From Albifimbria verrucaria (Eukaryota; Ascomycota; Sordariomycetes; Hypocreales; Stachybotryaceae): 64,000 nt of DNA. Where the stretch lies: NCBI GenBank assembly GCA_020081605.1, contig JAHREC010000062.1, positions 2,418,001 to 2,482,000 of the forward strand, given 5' to 3'. Positions 1 to 10,511 of the stretch are shown here, one piece after another. Under the pieces are notes generated by a model. That model searched no databases. It saw only the letters and a program-made list of their open reading frames with translations, and was not told the DNA's origin. Position 1 is the stretch's first letter; the number at the start of each line of letters is the position of its first letter. The position numbers and the translations under genes are program-made.

Positions 1-788
1 GATTGTACAGCTGCACGAGGCAATGCCGAAGATGTCAAGATGGAGCACTTCGAGCGTGCTATTGAGCGTGTAGTAGGTGGTCTGGAACGCAAGTCGCTTG
101 TACTCAAGCCCGACGAGAAGAAGACTGTCGCCTATCACGAGGCCGGCCACGCTATTTGTGGATGGTACCTTCGTCACGCGGATCCTCTGCTGAAGGTTTC
201 CATCATCCCACGTGGTCAGGGTGCGTTGGGCTACGCGCAATACCTGCCTCAGGACGCCTACCTGATGAACACGAACCAGTTGATGGATCGCATGGCGATG
301 ACAATGGGTGGACGAGTTTCGGAAGAACTTCACTTCCCTACTGTGACTACAGGCGCAAGCGATGATTTCAAGAAGGTGTCGCAGATGGCGCGCAACATGG
401 TTACCCAATGGGGAATGTCGGACAAGGTCGGCCCAGTCCACTTTGAAAACGACCCCAACCGGATGGTTAAGCCGTTTGCCGAGTCGACGGCGCAGCAGAT
501 CGACCAGGAAGTGCACCGAATCGTGGAGGAGGCTTACCGTCGCTGCAAAGATCTTCTGATGGAGAAGAAGAAGGAGGTTGGCTTGATCGCACAGGAGCTG
601 TTGAAGAAGGAGGTGCTTGTGCGCGATGACATGGTTAGGATTCTCGGCAAGCGACCTTTCGACGACAATGACGATTTCGAGAAGTACTTTGGTGGCGGCA
701 GCGAAAAGAGCGCACCGCCGCCATTCCCTGAGGAGACCGACACACCCAAGGAGCCACCGTCCCTGCTCCCGCGTTCAAGCAGCTGTGA
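1..788 (+). CDS. Mitochondrial m-AAA protease, Afg3/Yta12 (FtsH) family, C-terminal part
   Basis: ATP-dependent zinc metalloprotease of the mitochondrial inner membrane that degrades misfolded membrane proteins and processes some imported ones. Only the C-terminal peptidase domain lies in the window. The zinc-binding HEAGH motif is at 136-150, followed by the family-typical [18 protein letters not shown] and [10 protein letters not shown] segments and the late block ILGKRPF...FEKYF. TTGTACAG at 3-10 looks like a 3' splice site, so coding probably begins at 11 and earlier exons are outside the window. The frame that is open to 996 turns into unfamiliar sequence after about 750; moving by one base there gives ...PAPAFKQL and a stop at 786-788, which suits the short tail of the family. 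I infer one missing base near 748-755. Afg3 and Yta12 cannot be told apart from this fragment. Confidence 0.9.
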
Positions 789-2137
789 GGAGATTAAGTG
801 GCAGTTGAAAACGACCTGGGCAAATGATGGGTGGGGAGCGTTGGCGCAGTGTGCAGGGTGCAATGCCGGGTCGGCCAAGAACTTGAGGCCGTCACGGGAT
901 TGGCTCGAGGAGGTAGTGGTGGACAGAATGCATCATACAGACAAGGGATTGCATTCCCATTGGCGCAGCTGTGCGCGTGGTGGCTCTCAACTCTAATTGA
1001 CCAGCGGGATAACCATTGTACAGATATCAGCATATTTGGAGAACCGGGTGGAAGGAAAGGGAAGGGAATGGATCCCCATTGTAACAACTGTTTCATCTAT
1101 AAGGATTAGAAGTGTAGATATATGCAAAACAAGGCCTCTCTTCGAAGTAGCAGCCAGGGCCAAACAAGAGTGGGCAGTGTTGTGAGCATGTGGATGTACG
1201 AAATGGGATATATGATGGATGATATGGCGGTGACTAGAATTTCGCAGGGCCGTCGTATCGGCCGACCTCATCTCGATGCCAGTGCCGGTGTCACCAACTG
1301 TATGTTACCATGAGAGATGGATATGACTGGCGAGTTTCGTCCTGAACAAGGCCGACTCACCGATCGTGTGTGTGTGTGTGAGTAGACCATGCTCCAACGA
1401 GGCAAGTCAGACGGACATACCATACTGGAGAGGAACAAGATGAGACTCGCAACAAGTAAATGCTGTGATTGGACAGAAAAGTTCCCGGATGCTATTTGAA
1501 AAGGCGACGATGGGGGAGTGGAGCATGACATGTTCTTGGCTTGAGGCTAGTAGACCCTTGCTGTTGTCATGGAATCCCGGGCACCTCGTCCTTTCTTTGA
1601 TATCCTAAGTAGAGTACACGGGAGAAACTCCTCCAGCAGTAGAGTTTGGGGAGCGGCAGAGGGCTATGGGGTACCGGTACCTTCGTTGGGCTCCACTGAG
1701 GCAAGGCCGACGTCGATTTGCCTGGATCTGCGAACCTGCAGCATCTTTTCCAACGACTTCATATTACATACATACATCTGCTGCGAGCCTGTCCTTTTTC
1801 CCCTCTGCCCTACATATACCGCCTTATCCTCCACCATCCGTGGCGTCTGGTTGCGCGCTCTTTTCCCTAGCCCTCCAGCCCGTCGAATTCGTAGCACAGT
1901 ACAGAGTCCCTTGCTATTCTTCTGTGTTAGGCCTGTCGCAGCGACTTAGACCGTTCATGACCCTAGACTTGCCTCGCTCATAAATATCATTTTTTTCTTC
2001 AACATAGCCTTTCTTCTCTGTTCGCCCCTAAGCAACGGTCCTCGCGCATCGCCCGCGGAGTCTTTATATCTCGCTTCATGGAATTACAAACTTAGACTGC
2101 AACTGCCTTTGGCATTCACCAAAACACATACAAAATC
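789..2137. other. Intergenic, m-AAA protease to BOR1
   Basis: About 1.35 kb with no supported gene. It contains a short TG dinucleotide run at about 1366-1382. The part just before BOR1 (about 1970-2060) is rich in T and C on the plus strand, as is common in fungal promoters and leaders. Open frames here are short and mutually overlapping. Confidence 0.5.
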
Positions 2138-4204
2138 ATGGCGACCGACGGTGCCACTACCAAAGGCCAGGGCCTGGCTGATCGGCCACCATCTCGACAA
2201 AGCCGCCCAAGAGATCCCGAGTCCCAAGACTCCTTTGCTCGACCGGAACCTTGGTGGAAGATTCACCTGTTCCGAGGCATGATCAATGACCTGCGCCGCA
2301 GAGCCCCTACTACCCTAGCGATTGGCTCGATGCGTGGGACTACCGCGTTGTTCCTGCGACCATCTACATGTACTTTGCCAAGTATGCAGACATTCCACCG
2401 TTGAGGTAGATATAAGGTTGTTCAAGGCTGATACTCGTGTTTTAGCATTTTACCTGCACTCGCTTTCTCATTGGACATGTTTCAAAGCACCGGCTCGAGC
2501 TACGGCGTCAATGAAGTTCTTCTTGCTTCTGTCTTGGGCTCTGTCGTTTTTTCGATCTTTGCCGCCCAGCCCTTGGTTATAGTTGGTGTAACTGGTAAGT
2601 TATAATTCTGCAAAATATCAAGAGAACTTACTGACAAATTTCTCCAGGACCAATCACCGTTTTCAACTAGTACGTGTAATTCGAACTCTTGAAACATATC
2701 TAGACTAACTCAAGTCACCAGTACTGTTTACGATATCATGAAACCTACTGGCGTCAACTATCTTGGATTTATGGCTTGATTGGCATGTAAGTCGCAGGCT
2801 CTGTGTCCTGTTGAACTCTAGCTAACGGATTGAAAGCTGGTCACTCATCTTACACTGGATACTAGCAATCACGAATTCATGCAACTGGCTACGCTGGGTT
2901 ACTCGCTTCCCTTGCGACATCTTTGGCTTTTACGTGGCCTTTATCTATTTACAAAAGGGCATTCAAGTACTCGAACGCCTTGGCGATAGCCGCTCTTTCT
3001 ATCTGTCCATCGTCGCAGCCTTGCTGTTGTTCATGGTCGCCTATCTTTGCGGCGTTCTGGGCTCCAGCAGTTTGTTCAGACACCCCATCCGTGTCTTTCT
3101 CAAGGACTATGGCACCCCGCTCACACTCATTTTCTTCACTGGATTTGTTCATATTGGTCGTATGAAGGATGTCCATCTGGAGGTCCTCCCTACCAGCGTT
3201 GCGTTTATGCCAACTAGTGACAGACCTTGGGCGGTGAACTTTTGGGATTTGACTGTTGGCGAGATCTTTACAGCTTTGCCTTTTGCAATTCTCCTCACCA
3301 TCCTTTTCTGGTTCGATCATAATGGTAAGTCTCTCTTACAGAAGCATTATTTGTTATAAGAGATCTAGGCTGACCAATTTTAAATAGTGTCTTCTCTTAT
3401 TGCGCAGGGCAGCGAGTTCCCACTTCGAAAACCGGCTGGTTTTCACTGGGACCTCTTCCTACTGGGTGCCACGACAGGTGTCGCTGGCATCCTTGGCTTG
3501 CCCTTCCCCAACGGCTTGATCCCCAGGCTCCGTTTCACACCCAGTCTCTTTGCGTCACCAAGGCCGTTAAAGAGAAAGATGAGAATGGCGAAGACAAAGG
3601 CGAATACTCATTTCAAGCCACACACGTTGTCGAGCAACGCCTATCCAACCTTGCCCAAGGATTGCTCACTCTTGGCACTATGAGTGGACCACTATTGACT
3701 GTGCTGCATCTAGTACCCCATGGTGTACTCGCTGGGTTGTTCTTCGTGATGGGTATACAAGCTCTCGAGGGCAACGGTATTACGGCTAAGCTCGTCTTCC
3801 TTGCCAAAGACCATGACCTTACGCCAGCACGAACACCGCTCAAGGCAATCAAACGCCGCTCTGCGATATGGATGTTTGTCATCATCGAGCTCATCGGGTT
3901 CGGTGCCACCTTCGCCATTACCCAGACTGTTGCTGCTGTAGGCTTTCCTGTTTTCATCTTTGCCCTCATTCCACTTCGTGCGCTTCTTCTGCCAAGGATC
4001 TTTCATCCGGAGGAGCTCGAAATTCTTGATGCACCAACTGCATCGCCATTTACCATGGAGGGCATCGGTGGTGCTTGGGGTGGTAAGGAGGAGGATAGTT
4101 CGGATCCAATGCGAGACGAAGGAGCCATGTCCAGTGTATCTGCTTCCCAGCAGAACATTGAGCTTCAGAGCAGTGTTTTAGAAAGAAGCGATCAACTACG
4201 ATAG
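2138..4204 (+). CDS. BOR1: Bor1-type borate/bicarbonate (SLC4-like) anion transporter
   Basis: Polytopic membrane protein of the HCO3- transporter superfamily; yeast Bor1 exports borate at the plasma membrane. The recognisable core is in order: a DWLDAWDYRVVPATIYMYF segment after a hydrophilic N-terminus, the first helices with AAQPLVIVGVTGP, PCDIFGFYVAFIYLQKG, then repeated hydrophobic helices to ALIPLRALLLP near 3980. The tail after it is hydrophilic and acidic. The ATG at 2138 starts the frame feeding the conserved N-terminus. Introns lie at about 2382-2445, 2596-2647, 2670-2721, 2787-2836 and 3325-3387. Three single-base losses break the frame: CCCC at 2304-2307, a G at about 2778 where Trp-Ile is expected, and CCCC at 3521-3524. 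Adding one base each restores the family sequence. Family assignment is firm; borate as substrate is inferred from homology. Confidence 0.92.
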
Positions 4205-5604
4205 AGACAGATAGTTAACCTTTGAAGGAATTTTTAATATTTTTGTATTTCATCGATCTTGCAAAAGTGAAGTTTTCCAAGCAAAGTATTTACGTCTAGA
4301 TGGTGATATAAACAAAGATTGGGGCCGCACAGAGGACATGCCTCCGGCATCGACCATTTACTGTGCCACACGCAAAGGACGCGCCCAACCATGTCGCCGT
4401 CTACAAGCCAAGCAAACCCGCACCTTGCACCATCGACACGCCGAAATCCATCGAGTTAGTACCTCCTCACAAAGACGACAGGTTCTGTCTTCATCAGACC
4501 CCAAAGATCTCGACCCAATAGTGCCTGCAACGTCTAATTCTCTGGTCATCTTCTTCGTAGCCAGTCAAACGTGTTTGAGTAGGAGTACGGGCTCGCCCAA
4601 TAGAAGCTTCTTGCATAGGAAGTTGGTGGGCAGGGCCAGATAAGGTATCATTGCGTCCTTCCAATGGGCTATCTTGGTCAATCTGTTGACCGCAGTCTTC
4701 GGTGGACGAGTGGTTATTGCAGTCCTACTCAATGCCACTTGCGCCACAGATCTGCAACGAGATGATCCGGTTTCCAAGGGAAGTTGTGCTGGTTTCAAGG
4801 GAGCTCATGCGAGCGTTCAAGGAGCTTATGCGCGCCTCCACCGATGTGATTTTCTCCACCACTTGGACTAATGTATTCATTATGCGGGTGAGGTCTGCAG
4901 TGGAATTTGCCATAATAGGTGTGAGGACAGCGACCAAGGGAGAGGCGAGGGCGAAGGCTTGATGGATATGAGGAATTCCGCACTTCTAGTTCTAGTGAAG
5001 ACATTCGGATACTCCAAGGAGTCAGGAAGCATATTGAGACAAGGGAACGAAGGAAAGATGTTGAAGAGAGGGAGAATAGTGGAAGAAGCGAATAAGAAGG
5101 GAAAGAGAAGATAGGGAGAAGAGAGGAATAAAAAAGAATAACGGGAAGAAACTATATATAGTACGACATGTGATGGGAGACAGATATGGCCTATCCTCAG
5201 CTGCACTAGGCAAGGCTATTGTCTCTGCCTATAAATACAGTAAACAATACGTGCTATCTGCAATGATATCCATTCAGTCTCGTGCACAATAGTCCTGACA
5301 ATAACAGCAACAGAGAGAGTATACAGCCAGAGTGTATCAAACATGCGATGGCTATCAATTTTGCAGTACCATGAATGAACATGTAACTAGGCACTCTTCC
5401 ATGCGTGTTTCAGCATATAGACTATTTCTATTGTATACTATTAACATCTCGATATGTGCATTGAATCATTCCAAAAGCCATGGTAAATCAATATATCGTT
5501 GCCTTTCTAAAGGCGATCCTGTGCCCGCTGTCCTTGGGAAATATGCCTCCAGCCCAGAAACGCCAGCCAGCTATGCCAGATCAATCCACCCCATTTCCAT
5601 CCCT
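4205..5604. other. Convergent intergenic region, BOR1 to TOF1
   Basis: About 1.4 kb between the 3' ends of BOR1 (+) and TOF1 (-). It holds one weak minus-strand coding candidate (4562-4962, listed separately) and a purine-rich plus strand at about 5030-5150. Nothing else is supported. Confidence 0.4.
4562..4962 (-). CDS. Possible small coiled-coil protein (weak, frame-broken)
   Basis: Not a recognised family. On the minus strand, 4962 down to about 4728 reads as a regular amphipathic stretch with repeated SSL/ISSL heptad-like spacing (IMNTLVQVVEKI, then ARISSLNARMSSLETS), as a coiled coil would. It stops at about 4725, and the next frame carries a second open piece ending at 4565 (TKIAHWKDAMIPYLALPTN...). 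Joining them needs a one-base shift of the kind seen elsewhere in this window. No convincing start codon or splice signals were found, and it lies between two convergent genes. It could equally be chance or a decayed gene. Confidence 0.22.
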
Positions 5605-8600
5605 TTATTCGTCATCATCACTGTCGATTATGAAGCCTCCCTGACTCGAGGTCGCTTCTTCGTTACCACAGGGGCAGGTGCATCTCCATCCGCACCGTCC
5701 ATGTCTACGTCCACTGTCTTCTGCGTAGCGTCTTCGCCATCTCCCTCTGCATCATCTGGACTAGCGATGCCCCTTCGACTCACCCTTCCCTCGTTATCGC
5801 TCGTGTCAACGGGCGTGCCGTCAGTCTCTGTTTCGCCAGTGCCTCTGTCTACCTGGCTACTTAGGATGCGCTGCGCTGAGATCTCGTCATCTTCCGCGTC
5901 ATCGCTCTCATCATCGCTGCTAATGTCTAGTCGAATATCCGAGCCACGCTTCTTGCCACGGGGACATCAGGGTCGACAGCGGCGGATTTGGCTGCAGTTT
6001 CAGCGCGGGCAGCGATGGCACGTTCACGCGCAAAGAATTCAGCGTCTTCGTCAGAATCGAATTCGTCATCGCCGTCGTGGACGTACATGGCGGATTTGAT
6101 CTTTCGAGCCTTTTCGAGCTCACGTTCACGACGCTTGCGTGCCTTTTCTTCTCGCACTGGATCATCGTCATCCAGCTCCTCTGCCGGGCTGGCCTTTCTT
6201 CGCCTCTTTCTTGTCTTTTTCGGTCGTTCGTCCTCATCCACAATCTTTCTGACCGTAGGACCACCGGCAGGGAAAAGCATTTCGTCATCCAAGCCGTCAT
6301 CCTCGTCTTCGTCATCGAATGCCGCCCTTTTGCGCGGAGCAGTCTTGCGTCTAAGCTGATGCTCGGCTAGAACACCTTCATCAAAAGTGGGAGGGCTAAA
6401 CTCTGCCTGGCTGATAAAATGCAAGGTGTCTTTGAGATGGTCTGCCGAAATGTCCCTGGAATGACCCAAGAAGACTCGGGTGTTTCTTCTGTTGTTGAAT
6501 CAACCAGCTGGAAGCCCGACAATTTCATCAGTAGGCGGAGATACGAGTTCTTGAACATGGCTGTACGTCGTGCATCATCATCAGGTTTAACAGCTGCATA
6601 AATTGTAAGCAAAATGTATGAGAATTTGGCGAAGACAACTTACTGAATGGAGCAGGCGTCTTGTGCTCAGGGATGTCTTCACGATCCTCGGCAACGTCCG
6701 TTGGTATTTCTGTTGAAGTGACTGCTTCCTCCGCCGCGATCCAAGCCCGTCGTTCGCTCTCTGCATCTGCGATGATCTTCTTAACCCATGCGATATGATC
6801 AGACTCATTTCGATCCAAAAGCGCGCCAATAGCAATGGCAACCTGGCGATCGCGCTCAGCTGTATACTTGAATTCCAGCTCAGCTCCTGGCTTCGCCTGC
6901 GCCTTCTTTGTGGCTGTTTGTTTCTCATAGCCATATTCCAGGAAGAATGCGGTTCCTTGGAGCTTACTGAAGAGCATTTCCACAATGAGCTCGGGTCGCT
7001 CTTCTATTTTCTTGAAGCATTTACGCAATATTTGTTTCACAAGCTCTTCCCAATCCTTGAACATGCTAGAGGATTTGTCCATAGGCTCTGGTCCCTTGAT
7101 CATGTTGTAGAAAAGTTGGATAATGTCAACACGGAATAGCATGACGCTCATCTCCTGCTTGAAGGCGACTCTGTAGAAGTACCGATGAGCGCGCTTGAGC
7201 TGTGCGTCGCTGAGGTCTCGGTAAAGCTTGGTGAAGGTAACAAACGTGTCCACAACACCTTGAGGCGTGAAGCGCGAGGTAAATCGGTGAAAGTCGAATT
7301 TGCGCTCCTTTGATGTTTGCTCTGCCGCTGTCTGATCGTCTGCAGACTCGTCATCCTCCTCTTCACGGACCTCCTCATCTCCTGCTTGCTTATCTGCCTG
7401 CTTCTTATTCTTCCGTATTCGTTTTCGAGAGCGAACTTGCATGTCCACGTTTTGTTTCGAATATGCTTCTAGAATACGCAAGAAATGGTGTACTAATTCT
7501 GTGGCGGCATCGAGGTAGTCGAATCCTTGGTCCTTGTAGGTTCGAATAATGTTTGCAATAGCATCATGGGTAGCTTCTTCGTAAAAAGACGGCTTAGCAC
7601 GTTCTCTGCAATCTCTTGATCATCTTCATTGCTGCTCTCCGTCATTTCCTGTACAGTCAAAAGAATCTGGGTAAAGCATCGCATAACGGCGGTAAGCTCC
7701 GTCCAGTCCTTGTAGTCGTACGACTCGTGAAGGGCTTTGCTGAGCGTTATGAACATTTCCTGGTTCAATACGCCAGCAATGAGGTTGAAGCTACCAACTT
7801 CCTCGTTGCTATTGTTAAGGGATTTCTTTGATTTCCTTCGAACGCGCTCCGCTTCCAAGAACCAGGACACCAGATAAAAGAACTGGCGACGGTGGTATTG
7901 CATGACGTGGGGAGCTTCTCGGTCGATAGTTTTACGGACATGTAGGAACAGAGGGTTGAATGCAGAATCAAGAAAATCCTCGACAAAGGACCGAAGTTGA
8001 TCGTTTGCCCGAGCGTTGAGCTTGGCCGGTGGACCCAAGTCCTTGTCATCTTTGTCGATTCTCTTGCCTCGACGTGGAGGTTTGTAAGTTTTGGAGCTAT
8101 CCATCTTCTGGATTCGTGAGTTTGCGTCGGCAATGGCGTCCTGACCCGACAAGGTCGTCATCTTGCCATCCTCGCGTTTAACCCAGATCATTGTACCAAA
8201 ACGATTATGACGAGTTGGACCTCTGCGATTATATGACTTGAGCATCGCGGATTCTTTATTCATCATGGTTGAGAGCTCGCTAGCCTTAGCTTTGTTCAGC
8301 TGTTGTTCGTTCATAAAAAGCTTCTCGATATCGACTCGTTTGACCAAGTGGTAGATGATTTCGAGAATGGCAGTGTCTTCTGTTCTGAAGTCTTCACCCA
8401 TATTCGAAGCAAGTGTAAGAATGACAAGGAAGATCTCCTGGTACGAAAGGCGTCGATCGTGGCCGATCTGGATATTTGTGATTCGTCGCCGTCGTATTTG
8501 ACGTCTGGTGGCGGAGCGATCATTGCGATATTACGTAGGAAGAACAGCACCAGCTTTATGATGCCCTGATCCCTGGCCGTTCTGTCACCGATGGGGATAG

Positions 8601-9146
8601 CCATAGATGGAAGCGCAGTTCTGACGGCAGTATGAAGAATGCGGGCGCCGTCGAAATTGATGATGGCGCGCTTGTATTGCACCTGAGCCAGCTCCAGCAC
8701 AGGCATATGCCGATGGTGGTTCATGGTCATGCGCTCCTTGTCTCGTTCCATAGGCCAGGTCAAGGGAACCAAGACCTCAAAGCACGCCAGGGCAAGTCTA
8801 GCTCTGAGCTTGCCCTCTGTCGCATTCTCCGGCCACAGGGCTAGGATGGGCAGCAAGTCTCCCTCAACCAAGTCTGCTTGATGAAGGCAGCGTGCCACAT
8901 CCATTCGGTTCGTTTTCTCATCGTAGAATCGGATCCATCTTTTGATATCTCGTAGAACCTCGAGGGCGTCGTCTCCTATCTGATAGCGGCCATCGTCGTC
9001 CGCACTCGCACCACCAAGCTAATAAAGGCGTTAGACAGGGCCCGAGATAGAATGAGTGGAAGAATCCATACCGCAGAAACAAGATTGTTGATGTGAGCCC
9101 GAACTTCCGGGTGCACAATGTCGCCCGAGCCGTCTGATGCCTCCAT
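5605..9146 (-). CDS. TOF1: Tof1/Swi1/Timeless, replication fork protection complex subunit
   Basis: Nuclear Timeless-family protein that, with Csm3, travels with the replisome, stabilises paused forks and supports the S-phase checkpoint. The ATG at 9144-9146 opens a conserved N-terminus; an intron at about 9019-9069 (GTATGG...TTATTAG) joins HINNLVSA to [19 protein letters not shown], then [20 protein letters not shown]. The Timeless domain follows, with [20 protein letters not shown] (about 8350-8410). An intron lies at about 6600-6645. The C-terminus is basic then highly acidic and ends FIIDSDDDE with TAA at 5605-5607. Breaks that one added base repairs: AAA at 8446-8448, AAAAA at 7583-7587, about 6453, and GGGG at 5960-5963. 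The gene shares a short promoter with the dehydrogenase at 9458, with two ACGCGT boxes in between. Confidence 0.95.
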
Positions 9147-9457
9147 GGCTGCTCACAGGGTGCGTGACGGCCGATTGGGGTCAATATTCACCTAGACTGA
9201 TGGTTTTGCATACTTCTCTTACAACGAAGACGCGTTAAGACGCGTCCCAACCCGATCCCCATATATTTCGCGTAAATGGAAAGGCTCCAAGCACAAGCAC
9301 CGGAAGATCCACGGCAACGGTTCAGTGGAGGTACGTACCGACCCTGATGTCACCCCGCGTGAGCCGAGGCTATCCGTCGTTATGTAGCTGGCGCTTCCCG
9401 AACCTCGTGTCTCCAGGGAAGCATCTCGACATAGCTTCATAACTCATCAGTTTCAAC
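9147..9457. other. Divergent promoter, TOF1 / 3-hydroxybutyryl-CoA dehydrogenase
   Basis: 311 bp between the two start codons, so both genes must be driven from here. It holds the paired ACGCGT sites listed separately. No TATA box was evident. Confidence 0.7.
9230..9245. promoter_or_regulatory. Twin MluI cell-cycle boxes (ACGCGT x2)
   Basis: ACGCGT occurs at 9230-9235 and again at 9240-9245, start-to-start spacing 10 bp, about one helical turn. ACGCGT is the core recognised by MBF (Mbp1/Swi6) and its relatives, which drive G1/S genes in yeasts and filamentous fungi. They sit 85-100 bp upstream of the TOF1 start codon, which fits a replication-fork gene. Binding and cell-cycle control are inferred, not seen. 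Confidence 0.55.
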
Positions 9458-10511
9458 ATGGCAAGCTCAATTCTTCGCATGCGGACGACTTCCGCGGTGC
9501 GCTTGACGCGTGCCTTCAGCACTTCCCCACGGAGCCATGCCGCCGAGATCAAGAGCCTGGGTGTTATCGGAGCCGGTCAAATGGTAAGCTCTAGCATGTG
9601 AAGCAAGCTTCAGTAACTGATGAAGGCATTAGGGACTTGGAATCGCTCTCGTTGCGGCGCAAAGGCCCAGGTTCCTGTCAAGCTGATTGACACTTCCAAG
9701 GCTGCGCTCGACAAGGGCTTGGCCTTTGCTGGTAAGTCTCAATTGTTGCCAAGCTCCTCATTGATCATTGTTGACCTGAGCAGACAAGCTTCTGGCCAAG
9801 GACGTATCCAAGTCCAGGATCACCCAAGAACAGGCCGACAAAGCCAGGTCACTGCTTACTGCCGGTACCTCCATCGATGATCTGTCGTCTGTAGACTTTG
9901 TCATTGAGGCGGTACCCGAGATCCCAAGCTGAAGTTCGACATCTTTGCACAGCTCGCCAAAGTCTGCCCTCCACATGCAATTCTGGCGACAAACACTTCA
10001 TCCATCTCCATTACGAAAATTGCCGCAGCTACCACTACTGACCCTAACGACTTATCTGCTTCATCTCGTGTTGTGTCTACCCATTTCATGAACCCTGTGC
10101 CCGTGCAGAAGGGAGTGGAGATTATCAGCGGCCTGCAGACCAGCAAGGACACGCTCGATACCGCAGTAGAGTTCTGCAAAAGATGGGCAAGATCGCCTCT
10201 GTATCTGCCGACACACCTGGCTTCCTGGCTAATCGAATTCTGATGCCCTACATCAACGAAGCCATCATCTGCCTCGAGACGGGTGTTGGCGACAGGGATT
10301 CAATTGACGCTATCATGAAGAACGGAACAAACGTTCCGATGGGCCCTTGCAGCTTGCTGATTTCATTGGCCTCGATACCTGTCTGGCGATCATGAAGGTT
10401 CTGCACGGAGAGACTGGGGACTCAAAGTACAGACCCAGCGTGCTTCTGGGCAAGATGGTTGATGCTGGGTGGCTCGGAAAGAAGACTGGGAAGGGCTTTT
10501 ACGAGTACTAA
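9458..10511 (+). CDS. 3-hydroxybutyryl-CoA dehydrogenase, probably mitochondrial
   Basis: NAD(P)-dependent 3-hydroxyacyl-CoA dehydrogenase family, interconverting short-chain 3-hydroxyacyl-CoA and 3-oxoacyl-CoA. The N-terminus ([20 protein letters not shown]) is basic, lacks acidic residues and suits a mitochondrial presequence. The Rossmann motif [13 protein letters not shown] follows, split by an intron after Gln-Met (about 9583-9632). A second intron is at about 9732-9782. Then come [31 protein letters not shown] (catalytic-His block) and TPGFLANRI, ending GKGFYEY with TAA at 10509-10511. Four one-base losses break the frame: near 9664, CCC at 9923-9925, near 10182 and CCC at 10344-10346. 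Each repair restores a conserved block. Four breaks in 1 kb could suggest a pseudogene, but the same error type occurs in essential genes here, so I call it functional. Confidence 0.93.

Noticed and set aside
789..996. Open continuation of the m-AAA protease frame to 996
   Set aside because: The sequence past about 750 does not resemble the family tail, while a one-base shift ends naturally at 786-788.
5332..6099. 255-codon plus-strand frame
   Set aside because: It is antisense to the acidic, Ser/Asp-rich end of TOF1, which explains its Ser-rich content.
9458..10511. Idea that the dehydrogenase is a pseudogene or uses programmed frameshifts
   Set aside because: Breaks are homopolymer losses of the same kind as in essential genes and lack slippery-site or structure signals; error is simpler.
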